Assembly (NCBI GenBank): GCA_021820665.1
Contig: JAKADK010000001.1
Location: 1-64,000, forward strand
DNA from: Actinomycetes bacterium
Lineage (GTDB): Bacteria; Actinomycetota; Acidimicrobiia; Acidimicrobiales; RAAP-2
Reading direction: 5' to 3'
Length of the DNA stretch: 64,000 nt
In this document: one piece after another, positions 1-7,922 of the stretch
Layout of the letters: every line of letters starts with the position of its first letter
How positions within the stretch are numbered: the first letter of the stretch is position 1
Program-made: the position numbers and the translations under genes
Notes under the pieces: model-generated
Database searches by the model: none
What the model was told of the DNA's origin: nothing
Seen by the model: only the letters and a program-made list of their open reading frames with translations

Positions 1-1
1 C

Positions 2-1340
2 TCCCCCCCCCCCGTCGACGACTGGCTGCCAGAGGACCACCCGGCCCGTTTCGTCGCAGAACCAGTCGACGAACTGCTCGACCTCGGTCCCATCTACGCC
101 TCCTACGAGAGCTTCGACGGCGCCCCGCCCTACGACCCCACGATGATGCTGAAGCTGCTCTTGTGGGGCTACTCGTGCGGGGTGACCTCCTCCCGGGAGA
201 TGGAGCGGCACTGTGGGACCGACGTCGCCTTCCGCTACCTTCGCGCCAACCAGGCCCCCGACTACCGCTCGATCACCCGCTTCCGCCGGCGCCATCTGGG
301 TGCGTTGGAGGACCTGTTCGTTCAGGTGCTGGCCTGCTGCGCCGAGGCCGGGCTCGTGAAGCGCGGCCGGGTGGCCCTCGACGGCACCAAGCTCCGGGCG
401 TCGGCGTCGCGCCACAAGGCGATGAGCTGCGGCCGCCTGGGCCCGCGCATCGACGAGCTTGAGGCCGAGGTGAGGGATCTCTTGGCTAAAGCAGAGGTGG
501 CCGACCGCAGAGAGGACGAGGTCTTCGGAGCGGACCGGTGTGGCGACGAGCTCCCGGCCGAGCTGGCCTGCAGGGAGACCCGGTTGAAGAAGATGAGGGC
601 CGCCAAGGCGGCCATCGAGCACGACGCCAAGGAGAAGGCGGCGGCCAAAGCTCGGGCCAAGGCGGAGAAAGAAGGCCGAAGCGACGACGAGGTGCACGAG
701 GCCGCCGACGCTGCGGCGAAGAAGGCGAGGCCCGACAAGCGGGCCCAGCGCAGCTTCACCGATCCCGAATCTCGCATGATGAAGACCAACGATGGCTTCC
801 ACTACGCCTACAACGCCCAGGCGGTCGTCGACGAGGAGGCCCAGGTGATCCTGGCTCTCTCGGTCATCCAGGCTGTGGGCGACGTCGGCGAGCTGTTCTC
901 CATGGCCGATCGCATGGTCGACAACCTCGCTGCCGCCGGCATCGAAGGCGAGCCCGGCGTGATCCTGGCGGACGCCGGCTGCTGCTCGGACGACAACCTG
1001 AAGAAGGCCGACCGCTCCGAGCACGACTGGCTCATCGCCACGGGACGCCTGAAGCCCCACGAGCGCGTGCCCGACGCTTGGCGCGGCCCGATCCCAAAAG
1101 ACGCCACCCTCCGTGAGCGCATGGCTCGGGCGGCTACGCACCAAGGCGGGTCGGACCGACTACGCCCGCAGGAAGGCGATCGTCGAGCCCGCCTTCGGCC
1201 AGATGAAGGTCCGCCAGCATGCCGGCCACCTCCGCCTGCGCGGCCTCGCCGGGGCCACCGGCGAGTGGACGCTGCACGCCATCTGCCACAACCTGCGCAA
1301 GCTCGGGAACCAGCCGGTGGCCACGGCTGCGATGGCCTGA
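2..1340 (+). pseudogene. IS1182-family transposase, 5'-truncated by window edge and frameshifted
   Basis: The frame is open from base 2 (PEDHPARFVAEPVDELL is encoded before the first ATG at 143), so the true start lies outside the window. The order DGAPPYDPTMMLKLLLWGY, FRYLRANQAPDYRSITRFRR, VALDGTKLRASASRHKAMS and, late, YARRKAIVEPAFGQMK is the usual IS1182 layout of an N-terminal domain followed by a DDE core with a charged coiled insertion (about codons 100-200 of the visible part). The frame breaks at the GGG run near 1128-1130: after ERMAR the family sequence continues one frame over as RLRTKAGRTDYARRK to the stop at 1338-1340. One extra G explains this. No terminal inverted repeat could be matched because the left end is missing. 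Family confidence is high; the copy is probably inactive. Confidence 0.85.
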
Positions 1341-2365
1341 CGGCCACCGCGGCGGACCCGCCAAGTCCGGCAGGGCCCGCCGACACGCTCTTTGCTGGCG
1401 GCGGGACCGGCTCTAACTCCATACCTGGGATTTAGGATCCTGCTCAGCCGACGTCCACGGGCCGTTGGCGGGTTGTGACCCGCGCTCCTAGACACGAGGA
1501 CCTCGCCGCCATCGCCGAACGGATCGAGTCCCCGACGCTCCACGTCGAAGCCCCAGACGTGGCGCTGGCCTGCGCCGCCGACGCCACCGCCCGCCGCCAG
1601 GTGGTCGACGACTCCCGCCGCGGCGGCACGCCATGCCACCAGGCGGCTGTCGGTCTCGAGTGCCAGCTGCGCGAGACGGGCCGGCCGAGCCTCCAAGAGC
1701 AACGCCGCTCCCGCACCGGGCAGATCGACACCTCCGCCGAGCGGCTCGCCAGGCCGAGTTGCTGGCCGAGCCTCCGTAGCCACCACCGACATCGCTGTGG
1801 AACAGGAGCCGGATCGGGACCTGGAACAGCAGGTCCGATTCGAGCGGACCGCCGGAGGCCGCTGGCTGCTGCGCCGACCGGCCGAGGCGCGGCACACCGG
1901 TGACGAAGTGGCTGGGACGCGGCGCGGCGCCACCACCGGCGCGATCGCCGTCATCGAGGTTGCCGCGCTGGATCCGCCGACCGGCCAGGCCAGGCGCGCT
2001 TCGAGACGCCGCGTGGCGTCGCCGAACGCCTGGCCGACCTGGCCCGCCCGCCTCGAACAGCACCGCCGGGATCGGCGTGGAACATGCCATGCACCGCGGC
2101 CAAGCCCACCATCGGACTGGCGGCGACCTGCTCTTGGGACGCGTTGCGTAGAGCCAGCGGCCTCGGCGGTACCCGACCGCGAGCGCCTCGCCTACGCTTG
2201 GCGCTGTGGCTCAGCGTTCCCCAACCCAACGTCAACGAATGCGGCGGGCTGCGAGCCGCACCTCGCGCGTACCCCGGAGAACTGGCGAACGCAGGGTACA
2301 GATGGGTGTGGTGGGACAACCACGATAGGTCGTCTGCCCCGGTCGCGGGCAGTTCGACGAGCCCG
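1341..2365. other. About 1 kb without a convincing gene between the transposase and tRNA-Arg
   Basis: Several frames are open on both strands, but the conceptual proteins are Arg/Pro/Gly-rich, lack hydrophobic cores or recognisable domains, and no frame has the codon pattern of the neighbouring genes. A stretch at 1475-1750 reads somewhat like an eroded Ala/Arg/Glu-rich coding sequence. It may be decayed DNA next to the IS copy. No RNA gene or strong repeat was seen. Confidence 0.4.
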
Positions 2366-2438
2366 GCCCCCGTAGCTCAGTGGATAGAGCGTCGGTTTCC
2401 TAAACCGTGCGTCGCAGGTTCGAGTCCTGCCGGGGGCG
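2366..2438 (+). tRNA. tRNA-Arg (anticodon CCU)
   Basis: A complete cloverleaf can be drawn. Acceptor arms are GCCCCCG (2366-2372) and CGGGGGC (2431-2437), with discriminator G at 2438. The D arm is GCTC/GAGC, the anticodon loop is TTCCTAA (CCT at positions 34-36), and the T arm is GCAGG-TTCGAGT-CCTGC. There is no encoded CCA in the right register. The gene overlaps antisense with the last codons of the serine integrase, so it is the likely chromosomal attachment site of the element to its right. Confidence 0.95.
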
Positions 2439-3951
2439 CCGACCCTGACGGTGGTCGAACCTTTCCGATGGTGGAGGGGTTCGGCGCCGTCGGGTGTGTG
2501 CCGTCGAGCGGTATCCGGAAGTAGGGGCGCACGGCGGAGCGGCTCTCGACTTCGATGCGGGCGACGAGAGCCTGGAGGAGGCCCTTTTGGGCTTCGGGTT
2601 CGCCGTGCTCGATGGTATCGGTCACGTGTCGGCGGAGCTGGTGGAGGTGCTCTTCGCTGATGCGGGGTTCTTGTCCTTCTTCGAGCAGGCTGGCAAGTTC
2701 GACGCGGCGGGCTTGGAGGGTGGCGATCTTTGCTGCGAGGGTCTCGACGCGCTGTCCGCAGGTCGTCTCGGTGAGGGTGCCGGCTTCGAAAGCGAGGAAG
2801 TACCGTTCGATGGCTTCTTCTGCTTTGGTCAGCTCGGCGTCGACGACGCCGAGCTCGTCTTGGTGTTGGCGGCGTTTGGCCCCGGAGCGGGCGAGGCCGG
2901 CGGCGAGGGCGGCGTCGAGGAGGTCGTTGCGGCTGAGAAGTCGCAGGAGGGCGCCGAGCACTTCGCTCTCGAGTTGATCGGCCGGGAGCCGTTCGGCGGG
3001 GCAGGTGTCGGTGCCGTAGCGGTGGCGGGAGAAGCAGGTGTAGTAGCGGTAGCGGTACTTGTTGCCGTTGGCGGCGGTGCCGATGTAGCGCTTGCCGCAG
3101 CGGGTGCAGGTGATGAGACCGGCGAGCTGGTAGTCGCTTGAGTTGGAGGCCCGATGCGAGTAGTCCTCGCCTCGAAGGGCGAGGATCTGGCCGGCGAGGT
3201 CGAAGGTGGCGGCGTCGATGAGCGGCGGGTGCGGGGCGGGGTGGTAGGTGTCTCGGAAGTAGACCTCGCCGAGGTAGGCCCGGTTGCGCAGCACGGTGAG
3301 GACGGCCATGTGGTTCCAGGGCTTGCCGGCCTTGGTTCGGTGCCCGTGGGCGTTGAGCCAGGTGGCGATGGCCTTGGCGCCGTGGCGTTTGCGGGCGTAG
3401 CGGTCGAAGATGACCGCCACGAGGGGGGCTTCGTCGGGGTTGACGACGAGGTGGCCGCTCTGGGGGTCGACGAGGTAGCCGTAGGGTCGTGACCCGCCGC
3501 ACCACTCGCCGCGGGCGGCTTTGCGTTCCATGCCGGCGATGACCCGGTCGATGATCGTCGCCCGCTCGAATTCTGCGAACACGCCGAGCATCTGGACCAT
3601 CATCCGCCCGGCCGGGGTGGCGGTGTCGAAGGGCTCGGTGGCCGAGCGGAACGCCACGCCAGAGGCGTCGAGTTGCTCGAGGAGGGTGGCGAGGCCGCGC
3701 ACCGAGCGGGCGAAGCGGTCGACCCGGTAGACGAGGAGCAGGTCGTAGCGCCGGGCGCGGGCCTCGGCGAGGGCGCGCTCAAGTCCGGGGCGTTCGGTGG
3801 TGGCGCCCGAGGCCTGGTCGCTGAAGGCGCGCACCAGTTCCCAGTCCTCTTGGCTCTCCACGTAGGAGCCAAGCCGGGTGGCTTGGGCTTCGAGGGAGTA
3901 GGGCTGGTGGGCCTCGTCGGTGGAGATCCTGGTGTAGGTGGCGATCCTCAT
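2377..3951 (-). CDS. Large serine recombinase (site-specific integrase)
   Basis: A 524-residue protein predicted to integrate and excise the element. The N-terminal resolvase domain has the nucleophile Ser10 in YTRIS and the YRVDRFARS loop (Asp78, Arg79, Arg82), followed by the long helix LGVFAEFERATIIDRVIAG (about 122-140). A recombinase domain follows (about 155-265), then a zinc ribbon with Cys282, Cys285, Cys306 and Cys317 and a coiled-coil segment (about 345-420). The ATG at 3951 has AAAGGA about 10 nt upstream. The tail PAGLEPATHGLGNRRSIH is encoded by the antisense strand of tRNA-Arg, a situation seen in actinobacterial integrases whose attachment site is the tRNA. The tail would therefore change on excision. 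It is transcribed after the small coupled gene at 4019 and the methyltransferases. Confidence 0.92.
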   Translation of the reverse strand: MRIATYTRISTDEAHQPYSLEAQATRLGSYVESQEDWELVRAFSDQASGATTERPGLERALAEARARRYDLLLVYRVDRFARSVRGLATLLEQLDASGVAFRSATEPFDTATPAGRMMVQMLGVFAEFERATIIDRVIAGMERKAARGEWCGGSRPYGYLVDPQSGHLVVNPDEAPLVAVIFDRYARKRHGAKAIATWLNAHGHRTKAGKPWNHMAVLTVLRNRAYLGEVYFRDTYHPAPHPPLIDAATFDLAGQILALRGEDYSHRASNSSDYQLAGLITCTRCGKRYIGTAANGNKYRYRYYTCFSRHRYGTDTCPAERLPADQLESEVLGALLRLLSRNDLLDAALAAGLARSGAKRRQHQDELGVVDAELTKAEEAIERYFLAFEAGTLTETTCGQRVETLAAKIATLQARRVELASLLEEGQEPRISEEHLHQLRRHVTDTIEHGEPEAQKGLLQALVARIEVESRSAVRPYFRIPLDGTHPTAPNPSTIGKVRPPSGSAPPAGLEPATHGLGNRRSIH

Positions 3952-4018
3952 CGGTGGTCGTCCTTTGTGGCGCGCTCGGCGGTGGGGTCTTCGAGGAGAC
4001 CTCCGTCATGGCGGGCTG

Positions 4019-4270
4019 TCAAGGCGACCGGCGGGCCCCGGGCGCGGGCGGCCGTTGTCTCGGGTGAAATGCCGATGCCGCCGCGGAACGTGGCGGGTCC
4101 GCTGCGAGCGGCTCGGCGCTGAAGAGGGGGGCGAGCAGCTCGGCCAGGGCGATGAGGGCGCACTGTTCGTGCTCTGCGTCGAGTGGCACCTCGATCGGTG
4201 GGAGCAGAACCACCCCGGGTCGGTGGTAGGGGCGACGAGCGGGCCGAGGGTCTCGGCGTCGGCCGGGCAC
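4019..4270 (-). CDS. Small conserved-looking hypothetical protein coupled to a methyltransferase
   Basis: An 83-residue product with no recognised domain. Its centre (LPPIEVPLDAEHEQCALIAL, followed by AELLAPLF) looks like a short amphipathic helical core; both ends are Arg/Pro/Ala-rich. The GTG start overlaps the TAG stop of the upstream methyltransferase (TAGTG), which suggests translational coupling and supports the gene being real. It sits between the methyltransferase pair and the integrase, so it may belong to the integration/maintenance operon. An excisionase-like or accessory role is only a guess. Confidence 0.5.
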   Translation of the reverse strand: MPGRRRDPRPARRPYHRPGVVLLPPIEVPLDAEHEQCALIALAELLAPLFSAEPLAADPPRSAAASAFHPRQRPPAPGARRSP

Positions 4271-5106
4271 TAGCGGCGTCTCCAGGCCAACAGGTCCTCA
4301 TGGGCGGTGACGAGACGCGGGGTGCCGGCGGCGCGGGCCTTTCGGACTTGTTCGAGCGCGAAGAACGACGCCCGGGGCACGAGGGTGTCGTCTCGGAGGG
4401 CGGCGAGGAGGGCGACGTTGCGTTCGTAGAGGACGAGGCCGGCCTCGTCGCCTATGGAGCTGAGGGCGCCGGGGAGGTCGACGAGCGCGCCGTCGCGCCA
4501 CCAGGGTCGCACGGTCATGGCGACGATCCCGTCGGGGCGCAGCAGCTGGGCGGCGCCACGGAGGACGGTGCGCATCGCGTCGAGCAGGCCGGATAAGCCG
4601 ACGTGGGCAAGGTTGGCCGGGTCGCTCGAGTAGCGGGCGTGGCTCTTGTGCACGCCTCCACCGGGGGTGGTCGTGACCCGCCCGTGCAGGGAGGGGCCAT
4701 AGGGCGGCGAGGTGAGCACGAGGGCGACGAGGCCGCGGGCGGCGGGGTCGAGGTGGCCGACGAGGCAGCGCCCGTCGCCGCAGATCACCTCGGCCTGCCC
4801 GGTGGCGCCCTGGGCTCGGGCGAGGGCGAGGTTGGCCTCGGCGTGGGCGGCCCACTCGGGCTCGTACTCGATGCCGACGGCGTCGCGACCTTGGTGGACG
4901 GCCTCGACCAAGGTGGTGCCGATGCCGCACATGGGATCGACGACGAGGTCGCCCGGTGCGCTGTAGGTGGCGACGGCGCGCGCCGCGATGGCGGGGAGCA
5001 TCTTGGCGGGGTGGGTGCCCGAGATCTCCAGGTAGCGTCCCTGCCGCTGGGCGCGGGCGGTGCGCTGGGCGGCCGGCCAGACCGACAGGGGCAGCTCAAT
5101 GGCCAT
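4270..5106 (-). CDS. DNA amino-methyltransferase (motif I then TSPPY), second of a tandem pair
   Basis: A 278-residue S-adenosylmethionine-dependent DNA methyltransferase of the N4-cytosine/N6-adenine type. Motif I is VVDPMCGIGTT (about residues 55-65), the acidic ribose-binding strand ends VGIEYEP (about 77-83), and catalytic motif IV is TSPPY (132-136). The order I then IV and the short length fit solitary methyltransferases of mobile elements. No restriction endonuclease lies beside it. The start ATG at 5106 overlaps the end of the upstream methyltransferase by 11 nt. The two proteins share their N-terminal pattern (PLSVWP/PLAVWP, GRYL, HPAKMLP) and C-terminal pattern (HEDLLAWRR/HEDCLAFRR), so they are diverged paralogues. 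Target base and site cannot be read from sequence. Confidence 0.85.
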   Translation of the reverse strand: MAIELPLSVWPAAQRTARAQRQGRYLEISGTHPAKMLPAIAARAVATYSAPGDLVVDPMCGIGTTLVEAVHQGRDAVGIEYEPEWAAHAEANLALARAQGATGQAEVICGDGRCLVGHLDPAARGLVALVLTSPPYGPSLHGRVTTTPGGGVHKSHARYSSDPANLAHVGLSGLLDAMRTVLRGAAQLLRPDGIVAMTVRPWWRDGALVDLPGALSSIGDEAGLVLYERNVALLAALRDDTLVPRASFFALEQVRKARAAGTPRLVTAHEDLLAWRRR

Positions 5107-6001
5107 CGGTCACCTCCGGTCGACGAAACGCCAGGCAGTCCTCGTGGACGACGAGATGGGCGGGCTCTCCTCGGGCGCGGGCCTTGCGGGTCTGGGTGGT
5201 CTGCCAGAAGCTGGGCCGGGCGACGAGCCGGCTGTCACGGATCGCGGCGTGGAGGGCGACGACGTGGCCGAGGTAGGCGAAGCCGGCTCCTTGGGCGAGG
5301 CGGACGGTGAGCCCGGCCAGGTCGAGGGTGCGCCCCCCTCGGCGACTGTGCTTGGTGACGGTGACCAAGATGCCGCCGGGGCGCAGCAGGCGGTAGCAGC
5401 CGGCGTAGATCTCGGCCATGGCCTGTTCGTAGGCGGCGCCGCGGGCGTGGCCGAGGTTGTCCTTGTCGGTCGAGTAGTTGCGGGTGGCGGTCGGGCACAG
5501 GTCCCCGCCCGCCCCCCACTTGGCCTTGTCCATGTTGCCGACGTCGCACGCGTACGGCGGCGAGGTGCAGACCAGGTCGACGGTGCCGGTGAGGTCGCCG
5601 GCCACGTCGGTGAGGCGGCGGGCGTCGCCGAGGCGGACCTCGGCGAGGTGGCGCCGGCCGGGGCCGAGCAGGTGGTCGAGGTTCGCCTCGCCGAGCGCGG
5701 CCCAGCGCGCTTCGACCTCGACGCCGACGGCGCGCCGGCCCAAGAGGGCGGCTTCGGCGACGGTGGTGGCGATGCCGGCCATCGGATCGACGACGAGGGC
5801 GCCTTCGGCCGAGTACTCGCAGACGATGCGCCGGGCGAGCTCGGGGAGCATCTTGGCCGGGTGCTGGGCGCACTCGGGCAGGTAACGCCCGGCGCGTTGG
5901 TACTGGGCCGAGGTCTGCGCGACCGGCCAGACCGCGAGTGGCACGACCGGACGAGATGAGTTCCGACGAGCGGGGCAGCGGGGGGTGGTGGGTGTGGTCA
6001 T
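5096..6001 (-). CDS. DNA amino-methyltransferase (TSPPY type), first of a tandem pair
   Basis: A 301-residue paralogue of the next gene. Motif I is VVDPMAGIATT (about 70-80) and catalytic TSPPY is at about 146-150; the fold ends HEDCLAFRRPEV. It may methylate the element's own DNA to escape host restriction or tune its regulation; neither is shown. The ATG at 6001 was chosen. An in-frame TTG at 6022 follows AGGTGA by only 3 nt, lies right at the proposed promoter and would add seven residues. The gene is the promoter-proximal member of a leftward operon of methyltransferase, methyltransferase, small protein and integrase. The shared bipartite motif (6034-6065) lies directly upstream. Confidence 0.85.
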   Translation of the reverse strand: MTTPTTPRCPARRNSSRPVVPLAVWPVAQTSAQYQRAGRYLPECAQHPAKMLPELARRIVCEYSAEGALVVDPMAGIATTVAEAALLGRRAVGVEVEARWAALGEANLDHLLGPGRRHLAEVRLGDARRLTDVAGDLTGTVDLVCTSPPYACDVGNMDKAKWGAGGDLCPTATRNYSTDKDNLGHARGAAYEQAMAEIYAGCYRLLRPGGILVTVTKHSRRGGRTLDLAGLTVRLAQGAGFAYLGHVVALHAAIRDSRLVARPSFWQTTQTRKARARGEPAHLVVHEDCLAFRRPEVTDGH

Positions 6002-6033
6002 GGGCGGCCCACGACCGAACAAGCGTCACCTAT

Positions 6034-6065
6034 AGAACACCCCTCGCGAGCCCGATTTTGGACAA
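6034..6065 (-). promoter_or_regulatory. Bipartite promoter/operator motif, copy 1 (methyltransferase-integrase operon)
   Basis: On the minus strand TTGTCCAAAA (6065-6056), 12 nt, then GGGGTGTTCT (6043-6034), followed by ATAG and the first methyltransferase. The same two 10-mers with the same 12-nt gap occur at 7806-7837 on the plus strand upstream of the secretion operon. TTGTCC could serve as a -35 and TTCTAT as a -10-like box, but the about 22-nt spacing is too long for a housekeeping sigma factor. Confidence 0.6.
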
Positions 6066-6192
6066 AGGGGGATCGACCACGCCCGCCTGCCTCGCCGTCG
6101 GACCGGGCCGAAGTCGAGATCGCCTTGAGATCGGGCCGGGGGTGGAGGTAGCTCCTCGGAGACACGCCTTCAACCCTTGAAAGGAGCCCACC

Positions 6193-6699
6193 ATGGCCAC
6201 CACCTCGAAGGTCTCACCCGAGCAGGTCCTCGACGCGCTCGGCGCCCGGCCCGGGGCGAGCGCGGCCGGCCTGGCCGAGGCGCTCGGCATCGGCCAGTCC
6301 ACCGCGGCCAAGCACCTCGCCTCGCTCGAAGCCAAGGGCGCCGCCCGCCGGGACCCCGACGGACGAGACGGCGCACGGCGGCTGGCGGACCGCTGGTACG
6401 TGACGGTAGAGGCCGACTCGGCCCCCGGCGACAGCGACGGCGGCGCTGATCCGGTCGACGGCTCCGAGAGCGAGGCGACTGCGCCCGGCGGGCGCCTCGG
6501 TCGTGGGGCGCTCGGCGTGCTGGTACGGGCGTACCTCGCGGCTCGACCCGACGAGGACCTCGGGGCGACCCAGATCGGAAAGGGGCTCGGGCGCTCCCAG
6601 GGTGCGGTCACCAACGCCTTGGCCCGTCTCGAAGCGACCGGCGAGGCGCGCCTCGTCTCGGCCTCGCCCCGCCGCTACCGCCTCGTCTCGGAGCGGTAG
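6193..6699 (+). CDS. Two-winged-helix DNA-binding regulator
   Basis: A 168-residue protein with two helix-turn-helix segments. The first is at about residues 8-55 (GASAAGLAEALGIGQSTAAK then HLASLEAKG). The second is at about 115-165 (LGATQIGKGLGRSQGAVTNA then LARLEATGEARL). An acidic, Gly/Ser-rich linker joins them. Both resemble MarR/ArsR-type winged helices. The ATG follows a strong AAAGGAG. The 15-nt leader TTGAAAGGAGCCCAC is repeated exactly before the next regulator (7055-7069). It is divergent from the methyltransferase operon and directly upstream of the iteron/palindrome zone, so it is the best local candidate for binding there. It may control element excision or transfer; that is inference. 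Confidence 0.75.
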   Translation: MATTSKVSPEQVLDALGARPGASAAGLAEALGIGQSTAAKHLASLEAKGAARRDPDGRDGARRLADRWYVTVEADSAPGDSDGGADPVDGSESEATAPGGRLGRGALGVLVRAYLAARPDEDLGATQIGKGLGRSQGAVTNALARLEATGEARLVSASPRRYRLVSER

Positions 6700-6747
6700 G
6701 TCGACCACGGCGGTTGCCCGCGACCCTCCAGGAGAGGGCGGCGGGGG

Positions 6748-6799
6748 GACCCACTACCCCACCAGTGGGGGACCCACTACCCCACCAGTGGGGTAGTGG
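6748..6799. repeat. 23-bp tandem repeat ending in a perfect palindrome
   Basis: Two adjacent copies of a 23-bp unit (6748-6770 and 6771-6793) containing ACTACCCCACCAGTGGGG. The second copy continues into TAGTGG, giving the palindrome CCACTACCCCAC-CA-GTGGGGTAGTGG (arms 6774-6785 and 6788-6799, no mismatch). No T run follows, so it is not an obvious intrinsic terminator, though it does follow the regulator stop by about 75 nt. Confidence 0.8.
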
Positions 6800-6995
6800 T
6801 CGTCTCGGGCCAGTTCACCGCCGGTCAGGACTGTTCGCAGAAGAATTTCTCTTGCCGCCCCGCGGCTCTCCGGCGGCGAGTACCCCGCGGCACGCACGCG
6901 GCTACCCCACCGCAATGACCTGGGCCGACGCCGGAACCGGGGCAGTCGCCCCGGCCGGCTTCCCCGGTAGTGGGGCAGTCCCCCACCAGCTCCGA

Positions 6996-7025
6996 GCGGG
7001 GGAAAAGCGGGGGAAAAGCGGGGGA
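6996..7025 (+). repeat. Three 11-bp direct repeats (GCGGGGGAAAA)
   Basis: Two full GCGGGGGAAAA units (6996-7006, 7007-7017) and a partial third (7018-7025) lie 45 nt before the sigma-like gene. An 11-bp period places the units on one face of the helix, as expected for cooperative protein binding sites. Confidence 0.75.
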
Positions 7026-7069
7026 CCTCGTGTGGCGCGATCACGGCTCCGAAGTTGAAAGGAGCCCAC

Positions 7070-7921
7070 ATGGCCACTCGCCGCCGCCGCCTCACCGACT
7101 CGCCGTTCGACACCTTGGAGCGCACCTTCACGCTGCTGGTGAGCGGACCGGGCCCCCTCGCCCTCGACGGCACCACCGTCGCCAGCCTGCCCGACCGGCC
7201 GATCCCCCTCGGGGAGCTGAAGGCCCGCTTGCTGCACCCCTCGACCCCCTTTGCGGCGCGCGACGCGATCGTGGCCGAGCTCGTCGCCCGCGCCCAGGTC
7301 GAAGGCGGCCGCTGGACCGTCGGGCTGGCCGGGGTGCTCCTCCCCGGCTTGCGCCGGACGATCCGACCCCTCACCGAGGCCTGCCCCGGCAAGGCCGACG
7401 ACCTCGAGGCCGAGGCCCTCACCGCCTTTGTCGCCGCCGTCGGGCGCTGCCGGCCAGGTCGGCCCCGGCTGGCGTCGTGGCTGCGCTGGCAGGCTCGCAA
7501 GGGCGCCACCCGGCTCCTCGAGGCCGAGCTGGCCGAGCGCGCCCGGCCCGGGTCCGAACCGGTCTCGACCGCCCCGCCCCGACCGTGGGGCCACCCCGAC
7601 CTGGTGCTGGCCCGGGTGGTCGCCGCCGGGGTGATCGACGAGGCCGACGCCGAGCTGATCGGCGAGACCCGCATCGGCGGCATCGACCTCGCCGAGGAGG
7701 CCGAGCGCCTCGGGATCGGCTACTGGGCGGCCCACAAACGGCGCCGGCGCGCCGAGGTCGCTACCCGGCGCTTTCTCCAAAGCTCGGACTACTCGGCGAT
7801 CGATCTTGTCCAAAAACGGCCCGAATCGGGGTGTTCTCTACATGGGGATCGTCGCCGACAGGAGCCGACCGTGGACCGCGGATCGGACAAGCGTCAATCG
7901 AGTCCGACACCGAGGAGGTGA
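7070..7921 (+). CDS. Sigma-70-like regulator of the conjugative element
   Basis: A 283-residue protein. The centre (LLPGLRRTIRPL, DDLEAEALTAFVAAVGRC, LASWLRWQARKG) resembles the helical core of degenerate sigma factors. The later segment (DAELIGETRIGGIDLAEEAE then RLGIGYWAAHKRRRRAE) is a sigma region 4-type helix-turn-helix. Related proteins are common beside actinobacterial conjugation genes. The ATG at 7070 follows AAAGGAG; a TTG at 7055 would place the Shine-Dalgarno inside the gene. The last 50 codons carry the shared bipartite motif for the next operon, and the stop codon is embedded in the GGAGGTGAC ribosome site of the pilin gene. A role as dedicated sigma factor for the two shared motifs is inference. 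Confidence 0.7.
   Translation: MATRRRRLTDSPFDTLERTFTLLVSGPGPLALDGTTVASLPDRPIPLGELKARLLHPSTPFAARDAIVAELVARAQVEGGRWTVGLAGVLLPGLRRTIRPLTEACPGKADDLEAEALTAFVAAVGRCRPGRPRLASWLRWQARKGATRLLEAELAERARPGSEPVSTAPPRPWGHPDLVLARVVAAGVIDEADAELIGETRIGGIDLAEEAERLGIGYWAAHKRRRRAEVATRRFLQSSDYSAIDLVQKRPESGCSLHGDRRRQEPTVDRGSDKRQSSPTPRR
7806..7837 (+). promoter_or_regulatory. Bipartite promoter/operator motif, copy 2 (secretion operon)
   Basis: TTGTCCAAAA (7806-7815), 12 nt, GGGGTGTTCT (7828-7837), then CTACATG. It matches the motif at 6034-6065 in both blocks and in spacing, and lies inside the 3' end of the sigma-like gene about 85 nt before the pilin start. Confidence 0.6.
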
Positions 7922-7922
7922 C

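Larger units (their letters stand above)
6700..7069. other. Intergenic iteron/palindrome zone
   Basis: 370 bases without a credible gene. They contain a 23-bp tandem repeat, a perfect 12-bp-arm palindrome, a GTGGGG/CCCCAC hairpin (6970-6986), an isolated CTACCCCACC half site near 6902, three 11-bp GCGGGGGAAAA units and a leader identical to that of the preceding regulator. The density of repeats suggests an operator cluster or an origin of transfer or replication. Confidence 0.6.

Noticed and set aside
1475-1903. A 142-codon plus-strand frame in the first intergenic region
   Set aside because: No ribosome site, no domain, and composition like the frames on the other strand; at most a decayed fragment.
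6714-7058. A 114-codon frame across the iteron zone
   Set aside because: Its codons are made of the tandem repeats and give a Pro/Gly/Thr-rich product without domain. The repeats are better seen as DNA sites.
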